Positions 35,284 to 45,032 of a stretch of 64,000 nucleotides of DNA are shown here, in pieces. A program made the translations under genes and the position numbers. The stretch is from Chryseobacterium gallinarum (GTDB lineage Bacteria > Bacteroidota > Bacteroidia > Flavobacteriales > Weeksellaceae). A model generated the notes under the pieces. It ran no database searches, had not been told where the DNA came from, and worked only from the letters and a program-made list of their open reading frames with translations. The stretch lies in contig NZ_CP009928.1 of NCBI RefSeq assembly GCF_001021975.1, positions 2,108,001 to 2,172,000 on the forward strand, written 5' to 3'. Position 1 is the first letter of the stretch. Each line of letters starts with the position of its first letter.

Positions 35284-37212
35284 ATGAAGTACATCCTTTT
35301 CATACTTTTTTCTTTAAGTTTTATAGCTAAAGCTCAAGTCAAGCCTGAGAAGCCTTTGCAAAAAGCAGAAGACACTCTGGTCATAGATTCCGGGAAAAAA
35401 GATTCTTTAAAGATTTTCAAGCCTACCATTCAGGATTATCAGTATCAGACTCAGTTTTCCGAAAAGAAAGTTTTTGATACGGTAATGACATTTGATAAAA
35501 CCTACATCTACTCACAATACAATAACAGGGATAATTTTGGAAGGATACAACCCGCAAATATAGGTGCAGGATTCAATCCGCTGGTATTCGAAGTAAATGC
35601 AGAAGAAAACCTGTCTCTGCTTCCCGCCAATAAGTCGTATATGATTATTGGGGCTAATGATGTGAAGTATTATGATGTAAAAACTCCTACCGCCTCTTTC
35701 ATTTATCATAATGCAATGAGAAACGGTGCAGCACTGAAATCTACCTACACCCAGAATATCGGAAAAAGATTCAATTTCGCACTTGAATATATGGGTCTCC
35801 GTTCCCAGGGGCTTTACAGAAATTCATTAGCGGCAAATAACAACACCATATTTTCGGGACATTATGTTTCAAAAAATGGAAGTTATGAGCTCTTTGCCCA
35901 TTATCTTCACCAAAATGTAAATAATCAGGAAAGTGGAGGGATTACAGAAGATGATTTGTTTCAAAGTGGTGACAGTAACTATAAAAACAGACAAAATGCC
36001 CAGGTGAACCTGGCTTCCACAAGTTCGCAATTTTCCTACAGAAGATATTATTTAAGTCACCAGCTTACTCCGTTTAATTCGGAGAAATTCCCATTCAGTA
36101 TCAGGCATACTATTTTTCATCAGGGAAATAAATATTTTTACAATCAAGGCGCAATAGAGCCATATTGGGTGACCAATCCTACTAATGTTATCACTGGTTT
36201 TCCATTGACTACCAAAAAATATTCTGAGAACTTAAGCAATACTGTAAGTCTTGTGTTTAATAACGAAAAATTTAAATTAGATGCAGGAGTTCGCTATCAG
36301 ATTATTAAACTTGGGATAAGAGATGTGGTGGCTCGGAATGGGGTCCCTTTTCCCGATGAACTTAAAGAAAACAGGATAGGTGCAGTAGGAAACCTGGAAG
36401 TAAAACTTTGGGATAAAATTCAGTTGAAATCATTTCTTGAATTTTCGAATGGGAGCCAGTTTAAGAGCTATCTTAAAACCACTAATAACCTGAAGTTTGA
36501 ACCTGTAAAAGATTACTTTGTGAATGCAAAAGTTAATTTTCAAAGTGCCTATCCTTCGTTCAATTATTTATTAAATACTTCTGTGTACAGCAATTTCAAT
36601 TATTATTTTGAGAATGCGAAAAACCAATCGGTGATGGAAATCGGCGGAAGTGTAAATCTGAAATGGTTTAAAACAGAACTTTTTGCCAATTATTTCAGGA
36701 TCGATAACTATACTTATATAGATAGTAATGCAAACCCCAGACAGAGTGAAAGCTCACTGAATATTTCTCAGATTGGAGGAGAGGCCACTTTTAGTTATGG
36801 CAAATTCCATTTGAATACAAGATTGCATTTTCAAAATACTTTAACAAATAAAGAATTGCTTCCTTTACCAGGTTTCATTGGAAGGGCTAACCTCTTTTAT
36901 CAGACACAAGCATTTAAGAAAGCCGCCGAAATTCAGGCCGGACTTAAAGTATATTATTTCTCCAAATTTGCATCCAGAGACTATTTCCCGGTTCTTAACG
37001 AGTATATTCTACCTGGTGCCAATTCATTCTCTATTGGCGGACAACCTATGATGGATCTTTATATTAACATGAAGGTGAAAAAAATGTTTTTCTTCATAGA
37101 AGGGCAGCAGATAGGAACCGTTCTTTCCAATAACAAAGCATATGCATTTCCACATTATCCGGTATATGATTTCAGATTGAATATCGGAATTGTGTGGTAT
37201 TTGTTCAACTAA
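35284..37212 (+). CDS. putative porin, Bacteroidota outer membrane beta-barrel
   Basis: A 642-residue protein with a signal peptide (MKYILFILFSLSFIAKAQ). A short Lys-rich periplasmic segment is followed by a long run of amphipathic beta strands rich in Tyr, Asn and Phe, ending in RLNIGIVWYLFN, a typical C-terminal strand with a terminal aromatic-Asn pattern. It matches the Bacteroidota putative porin family, whose substrate is undefined. Its stop lies 12 bp before the bshC start, in the same frame, so the two are cotranscribed without read-through. Confidence 0.82.
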   Translation: MKYILFILFSLSFIAKAQVKPEKPLQKAEDTLVIDSGKKDSLKIFKPTIQDYQYQTQFSEKKVFDTVMTFDKTYIYSQYNNRDNFGRIQPANIGAGFNPLVFEVNAEENLSLLPANKSYMIIGANDVKYYDVKTPTASFIYHNAMRNGAALKSTYTQNIGKRFNFALEYMGLRSQGLYRNSLAANNNTIFSGHYVSKNGSYELFAHYLHQNVNNQESGGITEDDLFQSGDSNYKNRQNAQVNLASTSSQFSYRRYYLSHQLTPFNSEKFPFSIRHTIFHQGNKYFYNQGAIEPYWVTNPTNVITGFPLTTKKYSENLSNTVSLVFNNEKFKLDAGVRYQIIKLGIRDVVARNGVPFPDELKENRIGAVGNLEVKLWDKIQLKSFLEFSNGSQFKSYLKTTNNLKFEPVKDYFVNAKVNFQSAYPSFNYLLNTSVYSNFNYYFENAKNQSVMEIGGSVNLKWFKTELFANYFRIDNYTYIDSNANPRQSESSLNISQIGGEATFSYGKFHLNTRLHFQNTLTNKELLPLPGFIGRANLFYQTQAFKKAAEIQAGLKVYYFSKFASRDYFPVLNEYILPGANSFSIGGQPMMDLYINMKVKKMFFFIEGQQIGTVLSNNKAYAFPHYPVYDFRLNIGIVWYLFN

Positions 37213-37224
37213 AAAACGAGCAGG

Positions 37225-38811
37225 TTGAAAACAATTAATAAAATTCCGTTTAGCGATATAGAAAGTATCCCCCAGTTGGTAAAAGATTTTTTAAATCAGA
37301 AAATTGAGGGTTTTGAAAACAGTACTTTTTCCTTAGAACATTTCCGGAATCAGATCCACATCAAACAGGATTCCTTTTCACAAGAGCAAAGAGAAGTGTT
37401 GTATAATGTACTTGAAAAACAGCTTTCAGGATTTACTCTTTCGTCCGGACAAAAGAAAAATATGGACCTTTTGAAACTGCCGGATACATTTACCATTACC
37501 ACCGGTCATCAGCTGAATTTATTCTCAGGACCTGTTTTCTTTGTCTACAAAATATTACAGACCATTAAAACCTGTACCTATCTTAAAGAGAATTTTCCGG
37601 ATTTTAACTTTGTTCCGGTATATTGGATGGCTTCAGAGGATCATGACTTTGCAGAAATCAATCATTTTAAGACCGAGAATAATTATTATGAAACCAATGA
37701 AAAAGCAGGAGGGCCGGTAGGGAGAATTAAAATCACCGATACCTATTTCATTTCGGAGTTTGAAAAAGAATTTAAGGACTCCGTTTTTGGGACAGAGCTG
37801 ATTTTAATGTTAAAAGAAGCTTATAAGAACGGGAATACCCTTACGGAAGCCATCAAAACGCTGGTGAACCGTTTGTTCTCAGAATTTGGATTATTGATGT
37901 TGGACGGAGATTCTAAAGATCTTAAACAGCAGGCTAAAGACATTTTTAAAGATGAGTTGCTTCATTTCAGTTTACAAAAAAACTCAAAAAATAAAGTTGA
38001 TTTCTTGACAGGCAAGTATGGGAAAGTTCAGGTAAATCCACGGGAAATTAATCTTTTTTACCTTACTGAAACCAGAGACCGGATTGATTATAACGGACAG
38101 CACTATCTTGTTGTAGATACCAATCTTCAGTTTACAAAGGAAGAAATATTGGCAGAACTGGAACAGAATCCGGAAAAATTCAGCCCGAATGCATTAATGC
38201 GTCCGGTATACCAGGAAAAAGTTTTGCCAAACCTGGCTTATATCGGGGGGAATGCTGAAATTATGTACTGGCTTGAGCTTAAAGATTATTTCTCTGCAAC
38301 CGGGATTCCTTTTCCTATTCTTATCCCGAGGAATTCCATGCTCTTTTTGAAGGAAAAAACGGTAAAGAAAATAGAGAAATTACATCTCAAAACAGAAGAT
38401 TTCTTTCAGAATTTTACTACCATTACCAATCAGGTGATTATGAAAGATAACACAATCTTACAATTGCTTGAAGATAAAGAAGAACTTCTGGTTCGTAATT
38501 TTTCCGAATTGAAAGAAGCTGCCGAAACTACAGAAAAATCCTTTGGAAATATGGTGAAGGCAGAAGAAGTAAGACAATTGAAATCTTTTAAAAGAATGAA
38601 AAAACGCTTGCTTCATGCTGAAAAAATAAAACAGAATGAGCTGCTCGAAAGACTTGAAAATCTGTTTTTAGATGTACATCCTTCCAAAATATGGCAGGAA
38701 AGAGTTTTCAATTTTAGTGTATTCTTTTCAGATGAAGGGTATTCATGGCTTGAAAATTGTTTGGAAGAAATGGTGGTTCAAGAATCCAAATTAATAATTG
38801 TTGCCATTTAA
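37225..38811 (+). CDS. bshC: bacillithiol biosynthesis cysteine-adding enzyme BshC
   Basis: A 528-residue BshC, which joins cysteine to glucosaminyl-malate in the last step of bacillithiol synthesis. It has TITTGHQLNLFSGPVFFVYKI, YWMASEDHDFAEINHF and YIGGNAEIMYWLELK, characteristic of the family, and a coiled-coil segment near residues 410-480. The start is TTG: after the porin stop at 37210 the frame has no ATG until about residue 76, which would remove the conserved N-terminus. No bshA or bshB lies in the window, which is normal because these genes are scattered. Confidence 0.93.
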   Translation: MKTINKIPFSDIESIPQLVKDFLNQKIEGFENSTFSLEHFRNQIHIKQDSFSQEQREVLYNVLEKQLSGFTLSSGQKKNMDLLKLPDTFTITTGHQLNLFSGPVFFVYKILQTIKTCTYLKENFPDFNFVPVYWMASEDHDFAEINHFKTENNYYETNEKAGGPVGRIKITDTYFISEFEKEFKDSVFGTELILMLKEAYKNGNTLTEAIKTLVNRLFSEFGLLMLDGDSKDLKQQAKDIFKDELLHFSLQKNSKNKVDFLTGKYGKVQVNPREINLFYLTETRDRIDYNGQHYLVVDTNLQFTKEEILAELEQNPEKFSPNALMRPVYQEKVLPNLAYIGGNAEIMYWLELKDYFSATGIPFPILIPRNSMLFLKEKTVKKIEKLHLKTEDFFQNFTTITNQVIMKDNTILQLLEDKEELLVRNFSELKEAAETTEKSFGNMVKAEEVRQLKSFKRMKKRLLHAEKIKQNELLERLENLFLDVHPSKIWQERVFNFSVFFSDEGYSWLENCLEEMVVQESKLIIVAI

Positions 38812-38830
38812 TTTTAAAGGAGTATTTTTG
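38801..38830 (+). promoter_or_regulatory. Bacteroidota-type promoter for the LysM protein gene
   Basis: TTG at 38801-38803, a 19-bp spacer and TATTTTTG at 38823-38830 match the consensus. The -33 element lies inside the end of bshC, and the ATG follows 20 bp after the -7 element. Confidence 0.65.
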
Positions 38831-38849
38831 TAAATTATAATTATCGAAT

Positions 38850-40796
38850 ATGATAAAGAGGTTTTTTATTCTATCCAGTTTATGTATGGTTTTGGGAGTT
38901 TCAGCTCAGAAATCCCATACGGTTGTACAAGGTGATAACCCTTACAACATTGCAAAGAAGTATGGAATGACTGTAGATGAATTGCTGAAGTTAAACCCTA
39001 AGCATAAAGATGGCAAGCTGGCTATTGGAGATGTTTTAACGATAAAATCAGACAAAGCAGCCACGCCGGTTGTTACAAAAACGGCTGTCGCTGAAAAAGT
39101 AAAAACGGCAACAAATACGAATGCTGCATTAGGGAAAATTGTTCTACAGCCAAAGCAAACCATCTATGGAATTACAAAACAATATAGAATTTCTGAAACT
39201 GATTTAAGAAAACTGAATCCGGAACTGGATTCCCATATGAAAATCGGGGATGAAATTACCTTACCTCTTGCCAGCATTAAAAAATATGGTGACAGCCAAC
39301 AAGTGGTAGCTACAGAAAAGCCGGCAGAAACAACTGCTGAAAAAGTAACAACTCCTGCTCCTGTGGCACCTGCGGATGATGAAACCTATGTGATTCAGGC
39401 AAAAGATAATTATTACAGGATTTCAAAACAATTTGGAATCAATCAGCAGGAACTTTTTGCTTTAAATCCCGGTTTAGAAGAAAAAGGGCTGAAGCCTGGT
39501 GAGACTATTAAAATAAAAAAAGCCAATGCTGATCCCGTTGCAGAACCTGCCAATCCAAAAGCAAAAATGGATTCAGGGAACGAAAAGCCTTCCGGAACAA
39601 CGACAGCCAGTGTGGCCGCAGGAGATGATTATGTAACCTATACCGTTCAGCAAGGAGATACTGTATTTTCTATTGTTAATAAATTCGGTGTTTCAATTGA
39701 TGAGTTAATTGCCCTTAACCCGGAACTTTCGCAGGGGTTGAAGGCAGGAATGGTTTTAAAGATTAAAAAACAGGATCCGGCTTATGTGAAGAAAAATGGA
39801 GATGCCTTAAGCGTAGTTCTGATGCTTCCTTTCGGGTATAGCACCAACGAAACGCAATACAGAGGTATGGCGCTGGACTTTTTGACAGGAGCTAAGCTGG
39901 CTATTGAAAGAAATGCAAGAGGAGGCCAGAAGTTAGACATTAAAATCGTAGACTCAGGAAATGAAGCTTCATTTAAAAACTCTTTAACACAAATCAATCC
40001 TGAAAATACAGACCTGATCATAGGACCATTCTTTAAATCCAATGTGATTGATGTCCTTGACTTTACCAGAAATCAGAAAATCCCGATTGTAGCACCTTTT
40101 GCCAACTCTCCGGAACTATATAACTACAGCAACCTGATTATCGTGGAAACGAACAATCAAACCTATGCTGATAAGATTGTGGAAGAAGTAAAGGCAGTGT
40201 ATTCAGATCAGAAAATATATGTAGTGGCAGATGCTAAAAAAGAAAATGCCAATTACATTAAAACAGGCCTTGAAAAAGCAATCAAAAATCCAAATATCGT
40301 CATTGTTAACTCACCTGCAGATATCCAGCTGGATCAGAATATGATGACAGGACAATCTGCTCCGGTGATTGCTGTTTTAGCCAATGATGATATGGGAGAT
40401 GCCTTTGCCAATAAAATAATCGGCCTTTCTAAGGAAGCACACGGGGTAAAAGCTTTCAGTATGTTCTATTCTCCCGTCTTCGAAAAGAGAGTAGATGAAT
40501 TGAGCCAGGCAAGTTTAGTGTACCTGATGGATAGAAAAATCAATACGGATGGTAGTTTTGAAAAAGAAATCCTGGCGGCTTATAAAGCCAAGTATTGTAA
40601 AACCCCACCAAAATATGCCATCGTTGGTTTTGATGTGGTAAACGATATGCTAACCCGGGAAAATAGAAAAGGAGAAATCTTTAAACAAATGAATAAGGTG
40701 CAGACTCAGCTTGCAACGAAATTTGAGTTTGTAAAATCCAAAGCCAATGGAGCGTATGTAAATACCGGTTACAGAGTAATCAGGCTGGTACCTTAA
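38850..40796 (+). CDS. LysM-repeat protein with a type-1 periplasmic-binding domain
   Basis: A 648-residue secreted protein with a signal peptide at 1-19. Four LysM peptidoglycan-binding repeats sit near residues 22-66, 95-140, 177-223 and 259-308, each with a G-D-x3-I/S-x2-K/Y pattern and LNP. A type-1 periplasmic-binding-protein-like domain covers about 319-648 (SVVLMLPFGYSTNE, PENTDLIIGPFF, IVAPFANSPELY). The domain order resembles LpoA-like activators joined to LysM anchors, which suggests a cell-wall-associated role, perhaps in regulating peptidoglycan synthesis. The ligand pocket cannot be judged from sequence. Confidence 0.85.
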   Translation: MIKRFFILSSLCMVLGVSAQKSHTVVQGDNPYNIAKKYGMTVDELLKLNPKHKDGKLAIGDVLTIKSDKAATPVVTKTAVAEKVKTATNTNAALGKIVLQPKQTIYGITKQYRISETDLRKLNPELDSHMKIGDEITLPLASIKKYGDSQQVVATEKPAETTAEKVTTPAPVAPADDETYVIQAKDNYYRISKQFGINQQELFALNPGLEEKGLKPGETIKIKKANADPVAEPANPKAKMDSGNEKPSGTTTASVAAGDDYVTYTVQQGDTVFSIVNKFGVSIDELIALNPELSQGLKAGMVLKIKKQDPAYVKKNGDALSVVLMLPFGYSTNETQYRGMALDFLTGAKLAIERNARGGQKLDIKIVDSGNEASFKNSLTQINPENTDLIIGPFFKSNVIDVLDFTRNQKIPIVAPFANSPELYNYSNLIIVETNNQTYADKIVEEVKAVYSDQKIYVVADAKKENANYIKTGLEKAIKNPNIVIVNSPADIQLDQNMMTGQSAPVIAVLANDDMGDAFANKIIGLSKEAHGVKAFSMFYSPVFEKRVDELSQASLVYLMDRKINTDGSFEKEILAAYKAKYCKTPPKYAIVGFDVVNDMLTRENRKGEIFKQMNKVQTQLATKFEFVKSKANGAYVNTGYRVIRLVP

Positions 40797-40839
40797 CATG
40801 TTTTATAGCTCTTTAAAAGAATATTGTTAACATTATAGT

Positions 40840-40847
40840 TATATTTG
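40840..40847 (+). promoter_or_regulatory. possible -7 element for fabD
   Basis: TATATTTG matches TAnnTTTG 21 bp before the fabD ATG. The nearest TTG (40824-40826) is only 13 bp upstream, shorter than the usual spacing. Confidence 0.45.
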
Positions 40848-40867
40848 CATAATATTTAATTCAATAC

Positions 40868-41743
40868 ATGAAAGCACTTGTATTTCCTGGGCAGGGTTCT
40901 CAGTTCGTAGGAATGGGAAAAGAATTGTACGATTCTAGAAAAGATATTAAAGATCTGATGGAATCTGCCAATGAAATTTTAGGTTTCGACATCCTTTCCA
41001 TTATGTTTAACGGAACAGATGCAGATCTTAAAAAAACAGAGGTTACCCAGCCTTCAATTTTTATACATTCAGTAGCAGCATTAAAAGCAGTAAATGGTCT
41101 TGGAGCCGAAATGGTAGCAGGACATTCTTTGGGAGAATTTTCAGCATTAGTGGCCAACGGCGTTTTATCTTTCGATGACGGGTTGAAATTAGTCGCAGAA
41201 AGAGCTAAGGCTATGCAGGACGCTTGTGATGCTAATCCAAGTTCTATGGCCGCTATTTTAGGATTGGAAGACGCTAAAGTAGAAGAAATCTGTGCACAAA
41301 TCAGTGGAATTGTTGTTCCTGCAAATTATAACTGTCCCGGACAGCTGGTAATCTCAGGAGAAACACCTGCGGTAGAAGAAGCTTGTGTAAAACTGAAAGA
41401 AGCAGGCGCCAAAAGAGCATTATTGTTACCTGTAAACGGAGCCTTTCATTCACCATTGATGCAGCCTGCACAAGAAAGGTTAGCTGCGGCCATTGAAAAT
41501 ACAAAATTCAGAAAAGCTACCATTCCTGTGTATCAGAATATCACGACTACAGCAGTAACAAATCCTGACGAGATCAAACAAAATCTGATCGATCAGCTTA
41601 CCGGTCCTGTAAAGTGGACGCAGTCTGTACAGAATATGATTAAAGACGGTGCGTCTAACTTTGTAGAAGTAGGACCAGGAAAAACCTTGCAGGGATTGAT
41701 CAAAAAAATTGATGGAACAGTAGAATCTACTTCTGCAATCTAA
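40868..41743 (+). CDS. fabD: malonyl-CoA:ACP transacylase
   Basis: A 291-residue acyltransferase with FPGQGSQFVGMGKELY at the N-terminus, the nucleophile in GHSLGE (Ser87), the partner histidine in GAFHSPLM (His194) and a VEVGPGKTLQGLIKKI C-terminus. It loads malonyl groups onto acyl carrier protein for fatty acid synthesis. The conserved QPSIF and GQLVISG segments are present. The GYDIA-type GHMP kinase gene starts 10 bp after its stop, so the two are probably cotranscribed. Confidence 0.97.
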   Translation: MKALVFPGQGSQFVGMGKELYDSRKDIKDLMESANEILGFDILSIMFNGTDADLKKTEVTQPSIFIHSVAALKAVNGLGAEMVAGHSLGEFSALVANGVLSFDDGLKLVAERAKAMQDACDANPSSMAAILGLEDAKVEEICAQISGIVVPANYNCPGQLVISGETPAVEEACVKLKEAGAKRALLLPVNGAFHSPLMQPAQERLAAAIENTKFRKATIPVYQNITTTAVTNPDEIKQNLIDQLTGPVKWTQSVQNMIKDGASNFVEVGPGKTLQGLIKKIDGTVESTSAI

Positions 41744-41753
41744 TCAAAAAAAT

Positions 41754-42659
41754 ATGAATGCGATATTTTCACCGGGAAAGCTTATGCTTACTTCAGAATA
41801 TTTCGCAATAGATGGAGCTCTTGTCTTAGCGGTACCTACCAGGCTGGGACAAGAGTTTTTCTTTGAAGAAAAAGAAGATCAGAAGTTTCTGGTTTTTTGG
41901 GAAGCTTTCCATCAGAATAAACCGTGGCTAAGAGCTGTCATTGACTATAAAAACTGGCAGGTCCTGGAAACCAATATTCCAGCAGGCGCTGAATTTATCC
42001 TACAGACTTTAAAAAATGTTCAGGAGCTTTCTTCCACTAAATTCAGGCATACTCTTACATACCATTTAAAAACAAACCTTCAGTTTCCATCTGACTTTGG
42101 ACTGGGAAGCAGTTCTACCCTGATGAATAATCTGGCGGAATGGGCCGGGATTGATCCTTTTTACCTGAATACAATCAGTCTTGGAGGAAGCGGTTATGAT
42201 ATTGCTGTCGCCAAAGAAAAAACTGCTGTTCTTTTCCAGAACAAACCTGAAATCAGGTATGAAAAGGTTAATTTTGCTCCTTCCTTTAAAAATGATCTGA
42301 TTTTCATTCATTTAAATCAAAAACAGAATAGCCGTGAGGGAATCAGTTTTTATAAATCGAAAAAGAGGTCTCAAAAACTGGTTGATGAATTTTCGGATAT
42401 CACAAAAAAAGTTTTGTTATGTAATGAATTGGATATTTTTAGCCAATTAATGACAAATCATGAACAAAAAATATCCGGTTTTCTTGAAATTCCTACAGTT
42501 AAAGAGAGATTGTTCCCTGATTCTCCTGCTTTTGTAAAAAGTTTGGGAGCCTGGGGCGGAGATTTTGTAATGAGTGCCAAATTTGGGGGCTTTAAAGACT
42601 ATTTTTGGGAGAAAGGTTTTACAACCGTTTTCGAATGGTCTGATATAATAGGTTTATAA
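41754..42659 (+). CDS. GYDIA-type GHMP kinase
   Basis: A 301-residue GHMP-superfamily kinase. It contains the ATP-binding glycine/serine loop in SDFGLGSSSTLMNNL and the GGSGYDIAVAK segment that names the GYDIA subfamily found in Bacteroidota. It starts with FSPGKLMLTSEYFAIDGA, resembling mevalonate kinases. Members are thought to act in or near the mevalonate pathway, but the exact substrate is not established from sequence. Its position behind fabD is only suggestive. Confidence 0.85.
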   Translation: MNAIFSPGKLMLTSEYFAIDGALVLAVPTRLGQEFFFEEKEDQKFLVFWEAFHQNKPWLRAVIDYKNWQVLETNIPAGAEFILQTLKNVQELSSTKFRHTLTYHLKTNLQFPSDFGLGSSSTLMNNLAEWAGIDPFYLNTISLGGSGYDIAVAKEKTAVLFQNKPEIRYEKVNFAPSFKNDLIFIHLNQKQNSREGISFYKSKKRSQKLVDEFSDITKKVLLCNELDIFSQLMTNHEQKISGFLEIPTVKERLFPDSPAFVKSLGAWGGDFVMSAKFGGFKDYFWEKGFTTVFEWSDIIGL

Positions 42660-42743
42660 TCAATATTTTACAATCCTGTTTTTTTATTTGTCATTCTGAC
42701 TTATATCAGTATATTTAAACCACCTTTAACAAATAATTAATAT

Positions 42744-42751
42744 TATTTTTG
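42744..42751 (+). promoter_or_regulatory. possible -7 element for pckA
   Basis: TATTTTTG fits TAnnTTTG, 35 bp before the pckA start. No well-spaced TTG was found upstream. Confidence 0.45.
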
Positions 42752-42786
42752 TTGAACTCAATAAAGAAATAGAAAATATAAGTAAA

Positions 42787-44403
42787 ATGAAAAACACTAA
42801 AATCATCCAGGATTTAGAGAAATTAGGGATTAAAGGAAACTACGAAGTAGTGTACAATCCTTCTTATGAAGAATTGTATCAGGCTGAGGTTTCTCCTGAA
42901 AATCAGGGGTTTGAGAAAGCTGAGCTTACAGAGTCTGGCGCAGTATCGGTAAAAACAGGAATTTTCACAGGTCGTTCACCTAAAGACAGATATATTGTTC
43001 AGGATGATGTTACAAGAGATACAATTTTCTGGGATGGTAAAGTAAATTTACCTACAACCCCGGAAGTTTTCGGGTCTTGTAAAGAACTAGTGATGAACCA
43101 GCTTTCTGAAGCTAAGAAAATTTATGTTGTAGATGCCTTCTGTGGTACGAATGCAGATACAAGACTGAAAGTGAGATTTATCGTTGAAGTAGCGTGGCAG
43201 GCACACTTCGTTACTAATATGTTTATCCGTCCTTCGCATTATGAGCTTGAAAACTTTGGCGAACCTGATTTCACAGTAATCAACGGATCAAAAACAACCA
43301 ATCCAAACTGGGAAGCACAAGGATTGAACTCTGAAAACTTCATTATGTTCAACCTTACTGAAAAACTACAGATCATCGGAGGTACCTGGTACGGAGGTGA
43401 AATGAAGAAAGGGATGTTTGCCATGATGAATTATTACCTTCCATTAAAAGGAATGGCTTCAATGCACTGCTCTGCAAACGTAGGGGAAAAAGGAGATGTT
43501 GCTTTATTCTTTGGTCTTTCCGGAACAGGTAAAACAACTTTATCAGCAGATCCGAAAAGATACCTTATCGGTGACGATGAACACGGTTGGGATAATAACG
43601 GAGTATTCAACTATGAAGGTGGATGCTACGCTAAAGTAATCGACTTATCAGAAGAGAAAGAACCGGATATTTTCAGAGCAATCAAGAGAGATGCCCTTCT
43701 TGAAAACGTAGTAGTGAATAATGGAGTAGCAGATTACACTGACGGATCCATTACTGAAAATACCAGAGTTTCTTATCCAATCTATCATATTAACAAAATT
43801 GTTTTGCCATCTAAGGCAGGACATGCAAAAAAGATCGTATATCTTTCTGCAGATGCATTCGGAGTACTTCCTCCGGTTTCCATCCTGAATGATGACCAGG
43901 CGCAATACCACTTCCTTTGCGGGTATACCTCCAAATTAGCCGGAACAGAAAGAGGAATTACAGAACCTCAGCCATCTTTCTCACCAGCATTCGGAGAAGC
44001 TTTCCTTACATTACACCCGACAATGTATTCTAAAACATTAATCGGTAAAATGAAAGAGCACGGTGCAAAAGCTTATTTGGTAAACACCGGATGGAATGGT
44101 ACCGGTAAAAGGATTTCTTTAAAGGATACCAGAGCAATTATTGATGCAATCATCGACGGTTCTATTGATAATGCCCCTAAAACTCAGGTTCCGATCATGA
44201 ATCTTGAAATTCCTACCGAGCTTCCAAACGTTTCTGCAGGTATTTTAGATCCTAGAGACACCTATGCGAACGCTTCTGAATGGGAAGAAAAAGCAAAAGA
44301 TCTTGCTTCAAGATATATCAAAAACTTTGAACAATACTGTGATACTGAAGAAGGTAAGAGATTGATCGCTTCAGGCCCTCAATTGCAGGAACAAACAATT
44401 TAA
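42787..44403 (+). CDS. pckA: phosphoenolpyruvate carboxykinase (ATP)
   Basis: A 538-residue ATP-dependent PEP carboxykinase, the family's usual length. It has [11 protein letters not shown], the P-loop GLSGTGKTT near residue 243, the following GDDEHGW with metal-binding acidic residues, and [14 protein letters not shown] in the C-terminal half. It converts oxaloacetate plus ATP to phosphoenolpyruvate, the committed gluconeogenic step. It is monocistronic, with a promoter-like element upstream and a strong terminator after it. Confidence 0.97.
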   Translation: MKNTKIIQDLEKLGIKGNYEVVYNPSYEELYQAEVSPENQGFEKAELTESGAVSVKTGIFTGRSPKDRYIVQDDVTRDTIFWDGKVNLPTTPEVFGSCKELVMNQLSEAKKIYVVDAFCGTNADTRLKVRFIVEVAWQAHFVTNMFIRPSHYELENFGEPDFTVINGSKTTNPNWEAQGLNSENFIMFNLTEKLQIIGGTWYGGEMKKGMFAMMNYYLPLKGMASMHCSANVGEKGDVALFFGLSGTGKTTLSADPKRYLIGDDEHGWDNNGVFNYEGGCYAKVIDLSEEKEPDIFRAIKRDALLENVVVNNGVADYTDGSITENTRVSYPIYHINKIVLPSKAGHAKKIVYLSADAFGVLPPVSILNDDQAQYHFLCGYTSKLAGTERGITEPQPSFSPAFGEAFLTLHPTMYSKTLIGKMKEHGAKAYLVNTGWNGTGKRISLKDTRAIIDAIIDGSIDNAPKTQVPIMNLEIPTELPNVSAGILDPRDTYANASEWEEKAKDLASRYIKNFEQYCDTEEGKRLIASGPQLQEQTI

Positions 44404-44420
44404 TAAGATCAAACCATATA

Positions 44421-44453
44421 AAAGCCTCATCATTGATGGGGCTTTTTATTTTT
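44421..44453 (+). terminator. intrinsic terminator after pckA
   Basis: An 11-bp stem with one G-U pair (44421-44431 with 44435-44445) and a 3-nt loop is followed by a T-rich run. Confidence 0.85.
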
Positions 44454-44594
44454 ATCTTTCGCGGGTTAGGCTGATTTCGCAGATGTTCGGGGTGTCAATA
44501 TAAGCTCATACGATTAAGAATAATATCTGCTAAACTGTTAAACCTGCGTCAAAATATTATTTTTGATATGAATCAGGGTAATTCATCATCCTAT

Positions 44595-45002
44595 TTATTT
44601 TAAACTGAGGATAGCTAATCGGTAGCCATCCATCCCGAATCCGGATAAAACAGCATCTGTGTTCGCTGCCGTCACCGATTTCTGCCTGAATTCTTCTCTT
44701 TTATAAATATTGCTGATATGGACCTCCACTTTAGGCTTCCGGATATTTTTTAAACAGTCAGCTATGGCATAGGAGTAATGGGTAAAAGCTCCCGGATTAA
44801 TAACAACGGCATCAAAATCATCTTCCTGAAGCCTGTTGATGAGTTCTCCTTCTATATTAGACTGGTAATAAAGTATTTCGTGAGTGTGAAACTCGGATTT
44901 CAGGGTAACTAAATAATTTTCCATGGAAATATTCCCATAGATTTCCGGTTCGCGGCTGCCTAAAAGATTCAGGTTAGGCCCGTTTAAAATCAAAACTTTC
45001 AT
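44595..45002 (-). CDS. aroQ: 3-dehydroquinate dehydratase, type II
   Basis: A 135-residue type II dehydroquinase with LILNGPNLNLLGSREPEIYG at the N-terminus, including the catalytic Tyr22, NPGAFTHYSYAI and the VEVHISNI segment with the active-site histidine. It dehydrates 3-dehydroquinate in the shikimate pathway. It is slightly shorter than the 145-150 residues usual in Proteobacteria but intact at both ends. It lies 30 bp downstream of an AraC-type regulator on the same strand, so some read-through from that gene is possible. Confidence 0.95.
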   Translation of the reverse strand: MKVLILNGPNLNLLGSREPEIYGNISMENYLVTLKSEFHTHEILYYQSNIEGELINRLQEDDFDAVVINPGAFTHYSYAIADCLKNIRKPKVEVHISNIYKREEFRQKSVTAANTDAVLSGFGMDGYRLAILSLK

Positions 45003-45032
45003 ATAAAAAATTTACCCAAAGATAAATATTTT

